A program made the translations under genes and the position numbers. Shown piece by piece: positions 1 to 9,181 of a stretch of DNA of 64,000 nt. The notes under the pieces are model-generated. The model had not been told where the DNA came from. It saw nothing but the letters and a program-made list of their open reading frames with translations, and ran no database searches. The stretch's first letter is position 1. Each line of letters opens with the position of its first letter. Source of the DNA: Candidatus Dechloromonas phosphorivorans (GTDB lineage: Bacteria; Pseudomonadota; Gammaproteobacteria; Burkholderiales; Rhodocyclaceae); NCBI GenBank assembly GCA_016721185.1, contig JADKIP010000002.1, forward strand, positions 1 to 64,000, in the 5' to 3' direction.

Positions 1-721
1 GGCATGTGAGCAGAATGGTTTTCTTGGCCATCGAGTCAGTTCGATCAAGGAACTTAATGTCGAGTCAGTCTTCCAGAGCTCGGGAAGGAATTGGCCGGAC
101 ATCACCGTTCCATCTTTCGGCCAGGCTTCACTCTGAGACGAACAACTTTTTATCCTGCATGCCAAATTCGAGCAACTTGGCTGACTTTCCGCAAGACAAC
201 GACCATCTTCGTTTGATCTGATCTACGTTTTGCTTTAAGCGATAACGACCTTTGACTCGGTATTCAGCAAAAGAGGAATTACGCCCCGATGCCTCGTCTA
301 CATTCGTCCAACGGCTTTTTTGAGGCACTTTCAGCCTACTCCGGTGCGCTTGACCGAGCGATGCGCCAATCCCCGGAGGGATGCCAGAGTTCGTTCTGTA
401 TGACAGATCAGGCGGCAATGCCAAGCGTGTGAATGCGCCCACCTTACTGGATGGGTATCAGCCAATTCAACGTTGACCATAGAACAGAGTACGGGATAAC
501 CAATGCAACATTGGCAAGCAGATTGGCTACCAGATGATAAAGCTGCCAAATTGCTTGCATTTATTATCAGGCTGAATTGGCACCAAGTCGACTGCGGACA
601 CCTCGAAAGTGGTGGACCACTTCTCAATGGAGTGGTCAACCAAAAGTGATTTTTTCCTCGCAAACGCCCCAAAATTGAGCGGTCAACTCAAAGAAAATCT
701 CAATCCAACGAGGAGCGCCAG
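1..721. other. Gene-poor left edge
   Basis: I recognise no gene here. Short open frames exist on both strands (6-221 plus, 128-442 minus, 331-672 minus), but none resembles a known family and they overlap one another. The last 120 bases hold repeats that look like insertion sequence ends (see 607-689), so the stretch may be degenerate mobile DNA. The first supported gene starts at 722. Confidence 0.4.
607..689. repeat. Short related repeats, possible IS end
   Basis: AAGTGGTGGACCACTT (607-622) is an inverted repeat with a 2-base centre. It is followed by AGTGGTCAAC (631-640) and GCGGTCAACTC (679-689), which share the core GTCAAC. Several related repeats near one end are typical of IS21-like elements, but no transposase is visible, so a decayed IS end is a guess. 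Confidence 0.25.
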
Positions 722-1392
722 ATGTTCGATCTCTATATCGGTAACAAAAACTACTCATCTTGGTCGCTACGGCCCTGGCTGCTGATGAAGCATTTCGGGA
801 TTCCGTTCAATGAGCACATGGTGTCGGTTGCCGGGCGCGACTACAACGCCGCGCTCAAGCCGCTCGCAGGCAACGCCCGTGTGCCTTGCCTGCATGAGGA
901 TGGCTTCCAGATTTGGGAAAGATTGCCATCGCCGAAACCTTGGCCGAGCGCCATCCTGCCATGTGGCCGGCCGATGCTCGGGCGCGTACCCGGGCCCGCA
1001 GTATTTCGGCTGAAATGCATGCCGGCTTCGCGCAATTGAGAACAGCCATGCCGATGAATCTCAAGCTGAAACTCAAGGGCAAACCGGCCACGCCCGAAGT
1101 GCAGCGCGACATCGACCGGGTCAGCGAAATCTGGATCGAGGCACGCACGCAATTTGCGACGGCGGATGGCCCTTACCTGTTCGGTGCGTTCTCGGTGGCG
1201 GACGCGATGTATGCCCCGTTGGTCTGGCGCCTGCATATCTATAACGTTGCCCTGCCAACGGTGGCGGCGGCCTATCGGGACACCATGCTGGCCCACCCGG
1301 CGATGCTCGAATGGTATGCCGCCGCCCTCAAGGAAACCGAGGCCCACGCGCATTACGACCGCCTGGCGGATGATTACGGCGGCAGGCGCTGA
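722..1392 (+). CDS. Glutathione S-transferase (one apparent frameshift)
   Basis: Cytosolic GST-family protein of about 223 residues, expected to conjugate glutathione to electrophiles or reduce substrates with it. The N-terminal thioredoxin-like half reads MFDLYIGNKNYSSWSLRPWL with the Tyr-Ser-Ser-Trp-Ser active-site region. The all-helical C-terminal half follows in another frame from about 918 and contains the LFGAFSVADAMYAPLVWRL segment typical of the family. The switch is at 'GGGAAAGATTGCC', where one base seems to be missing: adding one restores the usual motif ending IAIAETLAERHP. This is probably a sequencing error, though a recent mutation cannot be excluded. The substrate is unknown. 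Confidence 0.8.
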
Positions 1393-1626
1393 TTGCTGCG
1401 GTGAACCGTAAAAATCATCAAAAATGTCCTGCGCCACGCTTTCGTTAGCTGGCCGCTCACTCACGGCGCCGGTTTGCGTCTCTTCAAATTACCGCTCCGC
1501 CACGCCGGCATTTCAAGCACTCATAGCGACTCCCACCTTGCCCGCGAATGCCTGAAATCGCTGCATGCCATGAATCACCCGTGCGGCTAATGCCATAGAA
1601 CCCAAGGCTGGCATCAGAATATTGCC
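1393..1626. other. Intergenic, no recognisable feature
   Basis: No gene, hairpin or clear promoter was recognised between the GST gene and the YbaK gene. It may contain the promoter of the latter. Confidence 0.4.
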
Positions 1627-2117
1627 ATGAGCAAAACAGAACACGCCCCCGAGACACAGGCCACCAAGTTCCTGAAGTCGCACAAGATCCCGTTTTCGAG
1701 CCACCTCTATGCCTACGAAGAGCACGGCGGCACAAGGTTTCAGCCCGCGAACTGAATGTCGCTGAACATGCCGTGGTCAAAACCTTGATCTTCGAGGATG
1801 AGAACGCCAAACCGCTGATCGTGCTGATGCATGGCGACTGCAAGGTGTCGACCAAGGAACTGGCGCGCCAGATCGGCTGCAAGAAGGTTGAACCCTGCAA
1901 GCCGGAAGTCGCCAACCGCCACAGCGGCTATCTCGTTGGCGGCACCAGCCCCTTCGGCACCAAAAAGCCGATGCCGGTCTACCTGGAAAAAACCATCCTT
2001 GATCTGCCGCTGATCTACATCAACGGCGGTCGGCGCGGCTTTCTGGTGGGCGTGCATCCGCACGACATTCTGCGGACGCTGAACCCCAAGCCGGTCGAGG
2101 CGGCGCTGAAGGGTTGA
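1627..2117 (+). CDS. ybaK: YbaK-type aminoacyl-tRNA deacylase (one apparent frameshift)
   Basis: Cys-tRNA(Pro)/Cys-tRNA deacylase of the YbaK/EbsC family, about 163 residues, which clears mischarged tRNA in trans. The start at 1627 gives MSKTEHAPETQATKFLKSHK, the usual N-terminus. The body carries the conserved VVKTLIFED segment, the invariant lysine region KELARQIGCKKV and the glycine-rich GYLVGGTSPFGTKK loop. The frame changes at about 1735 ('ACAAGGTTTCAG'); one added base joins EEHGGT to VSARELNVAEHAVVK. Both flanks are well conserved, so I treat it as one gene. Confidence 0.85.
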
Positions 2118-2208
2118 TTGCCATTAGCAATCGTAACGATTCAATCAATCGATTGGCGCTATAAAACAGACGGTCGTAAAGTGCCTCCTGAGAACAAGGA
2201 GAGCCACC

Positions 2209-3074
2209 ATGACCCAGATCGTCGTCAAGCACTACGCCCAGCCAAACACCCGCCGCCACTTGTGGATTGGCCTCGTCATGGCAATCGTGGCAACGGCCTT
2301 CGGCATCGAGCAAACCCTCCATTGGTTCGCGGCTCATCCGATGGCTGCCAAGGGCCTTGAGGCCAGCCTCTTGGCCGGCCTTGCCACCGGTTTGGGTGCC
2401 ATCCCCATCCTCTTTCTCCGTCGCCCATCCGAACGCTTTGATGGCACCGATGCTCGGTTTGGCCGGCGGCATGATGCTCGCGGCCAGTCTCTTTCGCTCC
2501 TCGTTCCCGCCGTGCAGACGGTGGCGGCCAGCGATGCACCGTGGATGCTCGGCATCCTCACCAGTAGCGCCTTCTTGGCCGGCGTGGCGATGATGCAGCA
2601 CATGGATCGGCGCCTGCCGCATACGCATGTCGAGTCGGTCGAAAGCGCAACGGCTCGCCCCACGTCACGCTGGTGGTCGCTGCCATCGCCCTGCATAACT
2701 TGCCCGAGGGGCTTGCGGTCGGTGTTGCCGCAGCGGCCGGGGCAGATCACGGCATGACGCTGGGTATTGCCTTGCAAAATATTCCGGAAGGCTGGATTGT
2801 GGCCAGCGCCATGATCGCCCTCGGCGCAGCCCCCCTGCGCGCCGCCTTGATTGCCCTTGGGACGGGTCTGGTCGAGCCGGTGGGCGGCTTGTTCGGCGTT
2901 ATCGCCAGCAGCCTCGCTGGTGCCGCCCTGCCGCTCGCGCTCGCCGCGGCAGCCGGAGCCATGCTCTGGGTGGTCAGCCATGAATTGATTCCGGAGCCGG
3001 GCAGCGAGGCCGCCGGCACCGCGGGTTTGGCCAGCGGCTTTGCGATCATGGCCGTGCTTGCGGCGGCATTCTGA
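2209..3074 (+). CDS. ZIP-family divalent metal transporter (three apparent frameshifts)
   Basis: Inner-membrane ZIP (Zrt/Irt-like, ZupT/GufA-like) transporter, about 288 residues, probably importing zinc or another divalent cation. The start at 2209 has an AAGGAG ribosome site. Membrane segments begin in the first frame (HLWIGLVMAIVATAFGIEQT). The text moves to a second frame near 2440 (LMAPMLGLAGGMMLAASLF), returns near 2500 (LLVPAVQTVAAS), and moves to a third near 2665. That last frame holds the two diagnostic metal-binding helices, HNLPEG and QNIPEG. All pieces are collinear and conserved. Three indels could be errors, but true decay is possible. Confidence 0.75.
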
Positions 3075-3166
3075 TGTACCAAATTGATAACAAGCGTTAC
3101 GCACTGTAACGAACCGGCGCCGGCTTGCTGAGTCTCAACAGACGTTAACAACAAAAGGAGACAATC

Positions 3167-3602
3167 ATGCCGAATCGCGCTGTTATCAAGGTCATCCAGA
3201 ATCGGGATTTTCTGATGTCGACGCCGGAAAAAAGCGTCCGTGCTGTGGCCTCGCACATGAAATCGCTGAAACTTGGTGCCGTACTTGTGGTGTCGCCAGA
3301 AGACGGAAAACTGCTGGGCATCTGCACGGAGCGGGATCTTGTTCACAAAATTCTGGCGCCGGGTCTTGATGTGAATACGACACCCGTTAGCGCAATCATG
3401 ACCCCAAACCCGCAAACCATCAGCCCGGACAAGCCTTTTGGGCACGCCTTGCACCTGATGTACGAAGGCGGCTATCGCCACATGCCGGTAATCGCACCCA
3501 ATGGTTTGCCGATTGGCGTACTTTCAGCAAGGGACGCCCTTGGGCTGGAAGTTTTCAATTTCGCCAATGAGCTTGTGCAACGCGAAACCTTGACTGAAGT
3601 TC
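3167..3602 (+). CDS. CBS-domain protein (3' end obscured)
   Basis: Small cytoplasmic protein made almost entirely of two CBS domains (about residues 8-65 and 75-135). Such Bateman modules bind adenine nucleotides or related ligands and act as stand-alone regulators. Typical features are ICTERDLVHKIL at the end of the first repeat, then SAIMTPNPQTISPD and GYRHMPVIAPNGLPIGVLSARD in the second (quoted in parts). The start at 3167 follows AAGGAGACA. After LVQRETLTEVL the frame runs into a block of almost pure G and C that I regard as artefactual, so the true stop is not visible. It is unlikely to lie much further on, since two-CBS proteins are usually about 145 residues. Confidence 0.8.
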
Positions 3603-3682
3603 TGGGGGGGGGCGGGACCGGCCACCCGCGGGGGGGGGCCCCGCACCCGGCCGGGGGGGTCCCCGGCGGGGGGGGGGAAGAA
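3603..3682. other. Poly-G low-complexity block, likely artefact
   Basis: About 80 bases made of G runs of 7 to 10 separated by short C-rich spacers. It begins exactly where the CBS protein should end and is unlike any other stretch of the window. Nothing biological suggests itself. It looks like low-quality sequence at a read or contig join. Confidence 0.6.
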
Positions 3683-3751
3683 AAAGGACCTAAATGGAGC
3701 GCGGCGCTTTGTTCACGCAGGATTGTGAATGGAGTGCCGCAATGAAATTAG

Positions 3752-4021
3752 ATGCTCATTCAATCCTACCCATTTAACGTGCCCGGCGGACTCCGTAAAC
3801 CGCGGCTTTCTGGTCCGTGGATTAACGAATCCGCCAACGCCCTTGATGAAGTCGGGCGGGTCGACATGCCGGAAATCGAGGCGTCCTACCGCGTCAGTTT
3901 CAGCGACGAAGCCCAGGCTGCACAAGCGATGGGATTGAAAGATAGCGTGCAAAGCGCGCCCGCAGACCTGTTGCAGCAAAACTCAATGCTTCGGCTTTAC
4001 CAACAGGTTGCTGGTCTCTGA
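3752..4021 (+). CDS. Hypothetical protein
   Basis: An 89-residue open frame I do not recognise. From about residue 30 the composition is that of a genuine soluble, helical protein (IEASYRVSFSDEAQAAQAMG, then a Gln/Leu-rich C-terminus). The first 28 residues are less convincing, and there is no clear ribosome site in front of the ATG. The true start may be internal or lie in sequence damaged by the neighbouring poly-G block. It is convergent with folB. Confidence 0.4.
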   Translation: MLIQSYPFNVPGGLRKPRLSGPWINESANALDEVGRVDMPEIEASYRVSFSDEAQAAQAMGLKDSVQSAPADLLQQNSMLRLYQQVAGL

Positions 4022-4084
4022 AAAAGAGGGCTGTCGCCTTGAGGAAGCAAGTGACAGGCTAGGGGCAAAGCCTGCCCGGGCGAT

Positions 4085-4435
4085 TTAAACCGAGCGCTCG
4101 ATGATCACGCCGACGCGCTTGACGCCCGGCATCATGCCGAGTTTGGCGATGGAAACCCGCACCCATTGCGCGGCGAAGTTTTCGAGCAGCCAGGTGGCGA
4201 CATGTTCGGCCAGCTTTTCCAGCAAATTGAAATGGCTGCCCGAAAGGTCCGCCCGCAGGCGCTCGACCACCACCGCGTAATCAACGGTATCGCGAATATC
4301 GTCGCTGGCGCCGGCTGATGCGGTCGACACGCCAATATGCAGAGAAATCTCGACCGTCTGCGACATGGCCTTTTCGCGCGGATAGATGCCTATCCACGTT
4401 TCGGCGCGCAATTCTTCGATGAAAATGATGTCCAT
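4085..4435 (-). CDS. folB: Dihydroneopterin aldolase FolB
   Basis: 116-residue cytoplasmic enzyme of tetrahydrofolate synthesis that converts 7,8-dihydroneopterin to 6-hydroxymethyl-dihydropterin and glycolaldehyde. The N-terminal IEELRAETWIGIYPREK, the TVDYAVVVERL segment and HFNLLEKLAEHVA with the family's Glu are all present. The C-terminus gives SIAKLGMMPGVKRVGVIIER, matching the usual KPxA...VGV region. Length is normal. It is divergent from plsY across 67 bases that must hold both promoters, an arrangement common in betaproteobacteria. Confidence 0.93.
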   Translation of the reverse strand: MDIIFIEELRAETWIGIYPREKAMSQTVEISLHIGVSTASAGASDDIRDTVDYAVVVERLRADLSGSHFNLLEKLAEHVATWLLENFAAQWVRVSIAKLGMMPGVKRVGVIIERSV

Positions 4436-4502
4436 AAGGCAGTCGACCGTAGCACGGGGTGTAAAATTCGCGCCGATTGTACCTCAGCGCCCCAGACGAC
4501 CC

Positions 4503-5108
4503 ATGCAAACCGCTTTCGCCCCATTTATCGCAATAATCGCCGCCTACCTGCTCGGTTCCATCTCCTTCGCCATCGTCGCCGCCAAGCTGTTTGGTCTGGC
4601 TGATCCGCGCAGTTATGGCTCGGGCAACCCGGGTGCCACCAACGTCTTGCGCAGCGGCAACAAAAAGGCTGCACTCTTCACGCTGATCGGCGATGCCCTC
4701 AAGGGCTGGGTGGCGGTTTTCGTGGCGCAAAAAATGGGCTTCAGCGACAACGTCATCGGCCTCGTCGCCCTCGCCGTGTTCTTCGGCCACTTGTTCCCGA
4801 TTTTTCTCAAATTCAAAGGTGGCAAAGGCGTCGCTACTGCGGCGGGCGTGCTGCTGGCGCTTGACCCGATGGTCGGCCTCGCCGTCATGGGAACCTGGCT
4901 ATTTGTCGCCTACGCGTCGCGCTATTCTTCACTGGCCGCCTTGCTGGCCGCCGCGCTGGCCCCGGTTTACACCATTTTTTTTAACGGCAGCAATGGTCAA
5001 ACACTGGTCATCAGCGTCATCTCCCTGACCCTGATCATCAAGCACTGGCAGAACCTGCAACGCCTGCTGGCCGGCCAGGAAAGCAAAATCGGCGGCAAGA
5101 AAAAATAA
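4503..5108 (+). CDS. plsY: Glycerol-3-phosphate acyltransferase PlsY
   Basis: Polytopic inner-membrane enzyme that acylates glycerol-3-phosphate from acyl-phosphate, the first step of phospholipid synthesis. The start at 4503 gives MQTAFAPFIAIIAAYLLGSI, the usual first membrane helix; upstream in-frame starts only add non-conserved residues. The catalytic motifs GSGNPGATNVLR, GHLFPIFLKFKGGKGVATAAG (quoted region 4783-4845) and the later SRYSSLAAL are intact. Length, 201 residues, is typical. Its stop is only 8 bases from that of the convergent regulator gene. Confidence 0.95.
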   Translation: MQTAFAPFIAIIAAYLLGSISFAIVAAKLFGLADPRSYGSGNPGATNVLRSGNKKAALFTLIGDALKGWVAVFVAQKMGFSDNVIGLVALAVFFGHLFPIFLKFKGGKGVATAAGVLLALDPMVGLAVMGTWLFVAYASRYSSLAALLAAALAPVYTIFFNGSNGQTLVISVISLTLIIKHWQNLQRLLAGQESKIGGKKK

Positions 5109-5116
5109 GCGTTTTT

Positions 5117-6627
5117 TCAGTCAGCCAGCCGTTCGTAAAGCTTGACCGCGGTATCGGCATGACGAAAGAGGCGCTCCCCGCAGCTAACGCGGTCAAGGCA
5201 TAGCGTGCCTTGCCGATGTTCGCCAAATTCGGGACCAGCATGCTTTCAAACTTGCGCCATTGGCCATCCACCTCGTCCAGTTGCGCCGCAAGCTCAGGGA
5301 TGCCCTTGCCACTACGCTGCAACTCGGCCAGATTACATTCGAACTCGATACGGGAAGTCTCAAGACGGTGCAGCACGAGCTGACCACCCAAGCCCCATTC
5401 GCGGAACAAGAAGAGTTTGCCGATTCGCTGCGACAACATGCGGTTGCGACCGGCAATATTGACAAAGTGAGCCGCCGGCGTCGCAGAGAGCTTTTCGGCT
5501 TCATAGGTCAGCCGGTCAGTTGCGAGCAAAAGTTCTTCGCTCAAATCCAGCACCGCCCGCGCACCCGCGAGCGCCGGTTCAGCCTCGAACAAGGCTTGCC
5601 GATACAACTGCCAGGCGTCCTTCAGTATTGTCAGACGATCGGCCAGCACGCTCGGCAAATCAAGGCGGTTCAGATGGCTCAGATTCCGCTCGAATTGAAT
5701 TTCAACTGGCGCAGCTTGACCCGGGATTTAACCAGCGCAAGGTTGCGCCCGACCAGCCCCAGGCGATCGCCATACGCTGCGACAACACCCGCTGACGGCC
5801 GCAAAGATTGATCAATGCGCCAGGAGAGATCGTACTGTCCTCCTTGGCCGAACCATGCTTGGGCTTGCGGGAAAACTCACCAACTGGCGCTCATTGCCGA
5901 TTTCGGTATTGAGCAAGGCGGCGTTCTGAATATGAACATGGCGCCCTTCAACCACAATGACGCCACTTTCGCTGAGGAGGCGCAGGCTCCGCGAAAACGT
6001 TTCCGGCGACATGCCGAGGTGCGAAGCAATTATTTTCTTGCTGGGTTTCAGGGTGACGGTGGTTTCACCGGCCAGCCCCGGCGCTCACCGGCCAATTCGA
6101 CCAGATAATCGAGGAGCCGCTGCGCACCGGTCATGGCGTAGTGGTAACCACTCACATCGAACTCAATCGCTTGCTGGCGCTGAGCCAGCGCCTGAATTAT
6201 CCGCCAGCCCAGATCAACATCCTGGCGCGTGATGGCACGAAGCTTCCGGGCATCAACGGCGACCACGATACAGGGGGTAATCGCCTGACCAGAGGAAGCG
6301 TAGCTGGTGCTCCCGAAAACCTCACCCAGGCTCAATACCTGCTGCGGCTGTGCCAATTCGAGGACTTTTTCCAGTTCACCGCTCAAGGTGGTCGAGCGCT
6401 TGACCGTGCCGCTAATCAGGACATAGGCCTCGCGAATCGGCGCCAGCGTGAAACAGATAATCGTGGGCGTGGTATTCAACAATTCGGCTGGCGGCGACCA
6501 GCTCATCCAGTTGCGCCGGGGCCAGCCCGGAGAATGGCGGCGTGTGCGCCAACAACTCGCGCTGCGCCCACATCGGGGCTCGTAGCCCCACAATCAATTC
6601 ATTTGCTCCCAACTCAGTAGCACTCAT
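5117..6627 (-). CDS. CRP/FNR regulator fused to two PilJ/NarX-like domains (several frameshifts)
   Basis: Reading across frames gives one collinear protein of about 503 residues. Residues about 20-150 are a cyclic-nucleotide-binding-type sensor (AYVLISGTVKRSTTLSGELE; LSLGEVFG). Next comes a winged helix with the FNR-like recognition helix MSPETFSRSLRLLSESGVI. The second half has two copies of the PilJ N-terminal/NarX-type sensory motif: NLCGRQRVLSQRM and NIAGRNRMLSQRIGKLF. There is no membrane segment. Frame changes are needed near 6432, 6075, 5875, 5745, 5700 and 5160. Being next to nirS suggests a nitrate, nitrite or NO regulator, which is inference. Six indels could mean a pseudogene, but each is a single base with conserved text on both sides. 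The start MSATELGANELIVGL at 6627 is the first in frame. Confidence 0.65.
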
Positions 6628-6712
6628 CGGGGAAACGTGCGTCCAGCGTCAACATCCTGCTCCCTCAAAATACAACTCAACGGGACATGCTACCGCTCGC
6701 GGGCGCAAACAA

Positions 6713-6741
6713 AAAGGAAGGGGACAAAATCCTTCCTTTGC
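6713..6741 (-). terminator. Terminator after nirS
   Basis: Perfect 9-base stem AAAGGAAGG/CCTTCCTTT with a 9-base loop. On the minus strand it is followed by TTGTTTG. It lies between the nirS stop and the start of the regulator gene, so it would end nirS transcription and uncouple the two genes. Confidence 0.7.
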
Positions 6742-6754
6742 CTAAACAATTTGC

Positions 6755-8486
6755 TTAGTAAACGTCGTGCTGCGTATTAAAGACGTTGAACTTGCCGGTT
6801 GGCGTCACCAGTTTCGGATCGCGGATCACCGCCTTGAGCTTGCGTGTCTTGTCATCGACGACCACGATGGCCGACTCCTGATCCTTGCCGTTCCAGACCG
6901 AGAACCAGACTTCGTCGCCAGCCTTGTTGTACTCCGGCTGAACCACGCGCTTCGGACCAGCCTTGATACCGGACCAGTCACCGATCGGAATCAGCTCGTA
7001 ACCCTTTTCAAGATTATTCACGTCCCACACCGCAACCGACTGGCTGATTTTGGCTTCAGGATTCAGGGTCGTGTCGACCCACAGATTCTTCGACTTCGGA
7101 TGCGTTTTCAGGAACAGCGAACCGCCACCGAGGCCCGTGAGCGTACGCACGACTTTCCAGGCATTGTCCGGATGTTTCTTCGGATCAGTACCAATCAGGG
7201 CAATGGTGTCGTCACCCAGGTGGCCAGTCGCCCAGACGGGGCCGAACTTGGGATCGATAAAGTTGGCGCCACGACCCGGGTGCGGGGTCTTGCCTACTTC
7301 AACAAGTTTCTCCAGTTTGCCTTCCTTGGTATCGATAACGGCAATCTTGTTCGAGGCGTTGGCCGCATCCATGAAGTAGCGGTGCGTTGACTCGAAACCA
7401 CCGTCGTGCAGGAAAGGCGCAGCTTCAATCATCTTGATCTTGAGGTTCTTCAGATCGCGATAATCCACCGAGTAGACCATGCCGGTTTCCTTCACGTTCA
7501 CGAAGAATTCCGGGTTGAAGTGAGAGGAGACGATGGCGGCAACGCGTGGCTCGGGATGATAATCCTGCGTGCCGACCGTCATCCCGCGCGTCGCGACAAT
7601 CTTGCGCGGCTTGAGCGTGTCGCCTTCCATGATGACGAACTGGGGCGGCCAGTAGGTGCCGGCAATCGCATACTTGTCTTCATAGCCTTTGGCCTTGGAG
7701 CTTTCGACCGAACGCGCCTCCATGCCAACCTTGATCTCGGCAACCGTGTCCGGTTTCTCCATCCACAAGTCAATCAGGTTGATCTTGGCATCGCGGCCGA
7801 TCACAAACATGTAGCGACCGGAAGCCGACATACGCGAAATATGCACGGCATAACCCGTGTTCAAAATACTGACGATCTTCTTGCTATCGCCATCGATCAG
7901 CGCATTTCCCCGGCGTCACGCAAGGTGACGGAGAACAGATTCTCGAGAGTGAGATTGTTCATTTTTTTGCTCGGACGCTTGTCGACCGGAACAATCACCT
8001 TCCAGGAGGCTTCCATTTCCTTCAGGCCGAATTCGGGCGGCGCAGGCGGCGTCTGCTGAATGTAACGCGCCATCATGTCGACTTCATCGTCGCTCAGCAC
8101 ACCGGAAGTTCCCCAGTTCGGCATACCGCCGGCGGAACCATATTTGATAAATACCTTGAGGTACTCCAACCCCTTTTCGAGCGTGATGTCCGGCGTCAGC
8201 GGCTTACCCGTTGCCCCTTTGCGCAAGACGCCATGACAGCCGGCGCAGCGTTCAAAAAGATACGCTTGCTCTTCTCGAACTCAGCCTCGGTCATTTTCGG
8301 CGCCAGCGGATTGATGTCCTGACGCATTGCAACATCAGCCATTGGCGAGCCCCCCTTCGCCTGATATTCCTGTTCCGCAGCATCCGTGTGTTTATGAGCC
8401 GGCGCCTCAGCGAAGGCCAACTGAAAAACAATGGCTAACGCCGGCAGAGCAGCCAGACGGAAGCGCTTGAAATCTCGTGAAATCAT
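6755..8486 (-). CDS. nirS: Cytochrome cd1 nitrite reductase NirS (two apparent frameshifts)
   Basis: Periplasmic enzyme that reduces nitrite to nitric oxide with electrons from cytochrome c or azurin. The start at 8486 gives a signal peptide (MISRDFKRFRLAALPALAIV). A cytochrome c domain contains FERCAGCHGVLRKG once a T is added to the run at about 8255. The eight-bladed d1 haem domain follows (NTGYAVHISRMSASGRYMFV onwards), including the two propeller histidines expected in HPGRGANF and in the DYHPEPR region. A second single-base loss lies near 7900: GEMR-stop should read on as ALIDGDSKKIVSILNTG. The length of about 577 residues is normal. No nir haem d1 genes follow here. A DNR-type box lies about 65 bases upstream. 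Confidence 0.9.
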
Positions 8487-8550
8487 ATGTCCCTTATCCC
8501 TTGAAAAAGTTATTCGGCGGCGGACTCTCGCACCCGAAAACCTTTTCACC

Positions 8551-8564
8551 TTGATTCAAGTCAA
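8551..8564. promoter_or_regulatory. DNR/FNR box of nirS
   Basis: TTGATTCAAGTCAA fits the Dnr/FNR pattern TTGAY-N4-RTCAA and lies about 65 bases before the nirS start. Members of this regulator family activate nirS in denitrifiers in response to NO and low oxygen. The match is seen directly; its use is inferred. Confidence 0.75.
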
Positions 8565-8797
8565 GCTCCTGCCGGATCCAGCAAACAGGCCGATCGTGGG
8601 CTGGTATGGACTTGATGAAGAACAAGAACCAAATTTTCAAGCGCCGGAACAAGTGATTTTTACTTGGCATCAGGCCATGTCGCACAATAGCCAAAAGAGA
8701 TTAGAAAAATAGCAACGATCAATTTGTCAAATACTCGGCAATCGCTAAACTCGGCTCATCGGGCAAACAAAAGCCCGCTCAAATCTCGGAGGAACCC

Positions 8798-9023
8798 ATG
8801 ATTTTTCAACTATTACAGCGTTTCACGCAGCGTGAACTGGCTTGGAAAGACTGTATTGAAATTCTTGCCGCACTCCCCGAAAACCACTGATCTGCAACTC
8901 GGGCGGCCGGCCAAGGTCGTACCGGGCATCAGCTTCTCGCCGAACAAAATGCTACAGAGCATCCTGCGGCGATGCCCTGCACTACCGACTCGGGGAAAAG
9001 CAGGTTTTTTACGCAAGGAATAA
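8798..9023 (+). CDS. Small hypothetical protein (probably frameshifted)
   Basis: A start at 8798, preceded by GGAGGAA, opens MIFQLLQRFTQRELAWKDC and continues to ALPENH before a stop at about 8890. A second frame then gives LQLGRPAKVVPGISFSPNKM, and a third HYRLGEKQVF, before a stop near 9023. The three pieces read like one protein of about 75 residues with two single-base losses. I cannot name it. It sits just ahead of the Cys-rich small gene and may be co-transcribed with it. Confidence 0.35.
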
Positions 9024-9028
9024 AGACG

Positions 9029-9181
9029 ATGAGCAAGAAATGCTGCAAAAGCAACCCGCCCTGCAAGGATTGCCCAAAGCGAAAGAAAAAGAAGGCAATC
9101 ACCACGGTCGACCGTGGAATATGGCCAATTTTCTATCTGGCGGCGCGGTCTGACATTTCCATCAAAGGCCAGCGCGGCTGA
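9029..9181 (+). CDS. Small cysteine- and lysine-rich protein
   Basis: A 50-residue product beginning MSKKCCKSNPPCKDCPKRKK. Four cysteines in the first 15 residues (CC, C, C) are followed by a run of basic residues, which suggests a metal-binding or nucleic-acid-associated miniprotein. Short proteins of this style occur next to unrelated genes in many proteobacteria and are uncharacterised. The last 16 codons overlap the 3' end of tsaD on the other strand, so the real stop might be earlier if an indel is hidden here. Confidence 0.5.
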   Translation: MSKKCCKSNPPCKDCPKRKKKKAITTVDRGIWPIFYLAARSDISIKGQRG

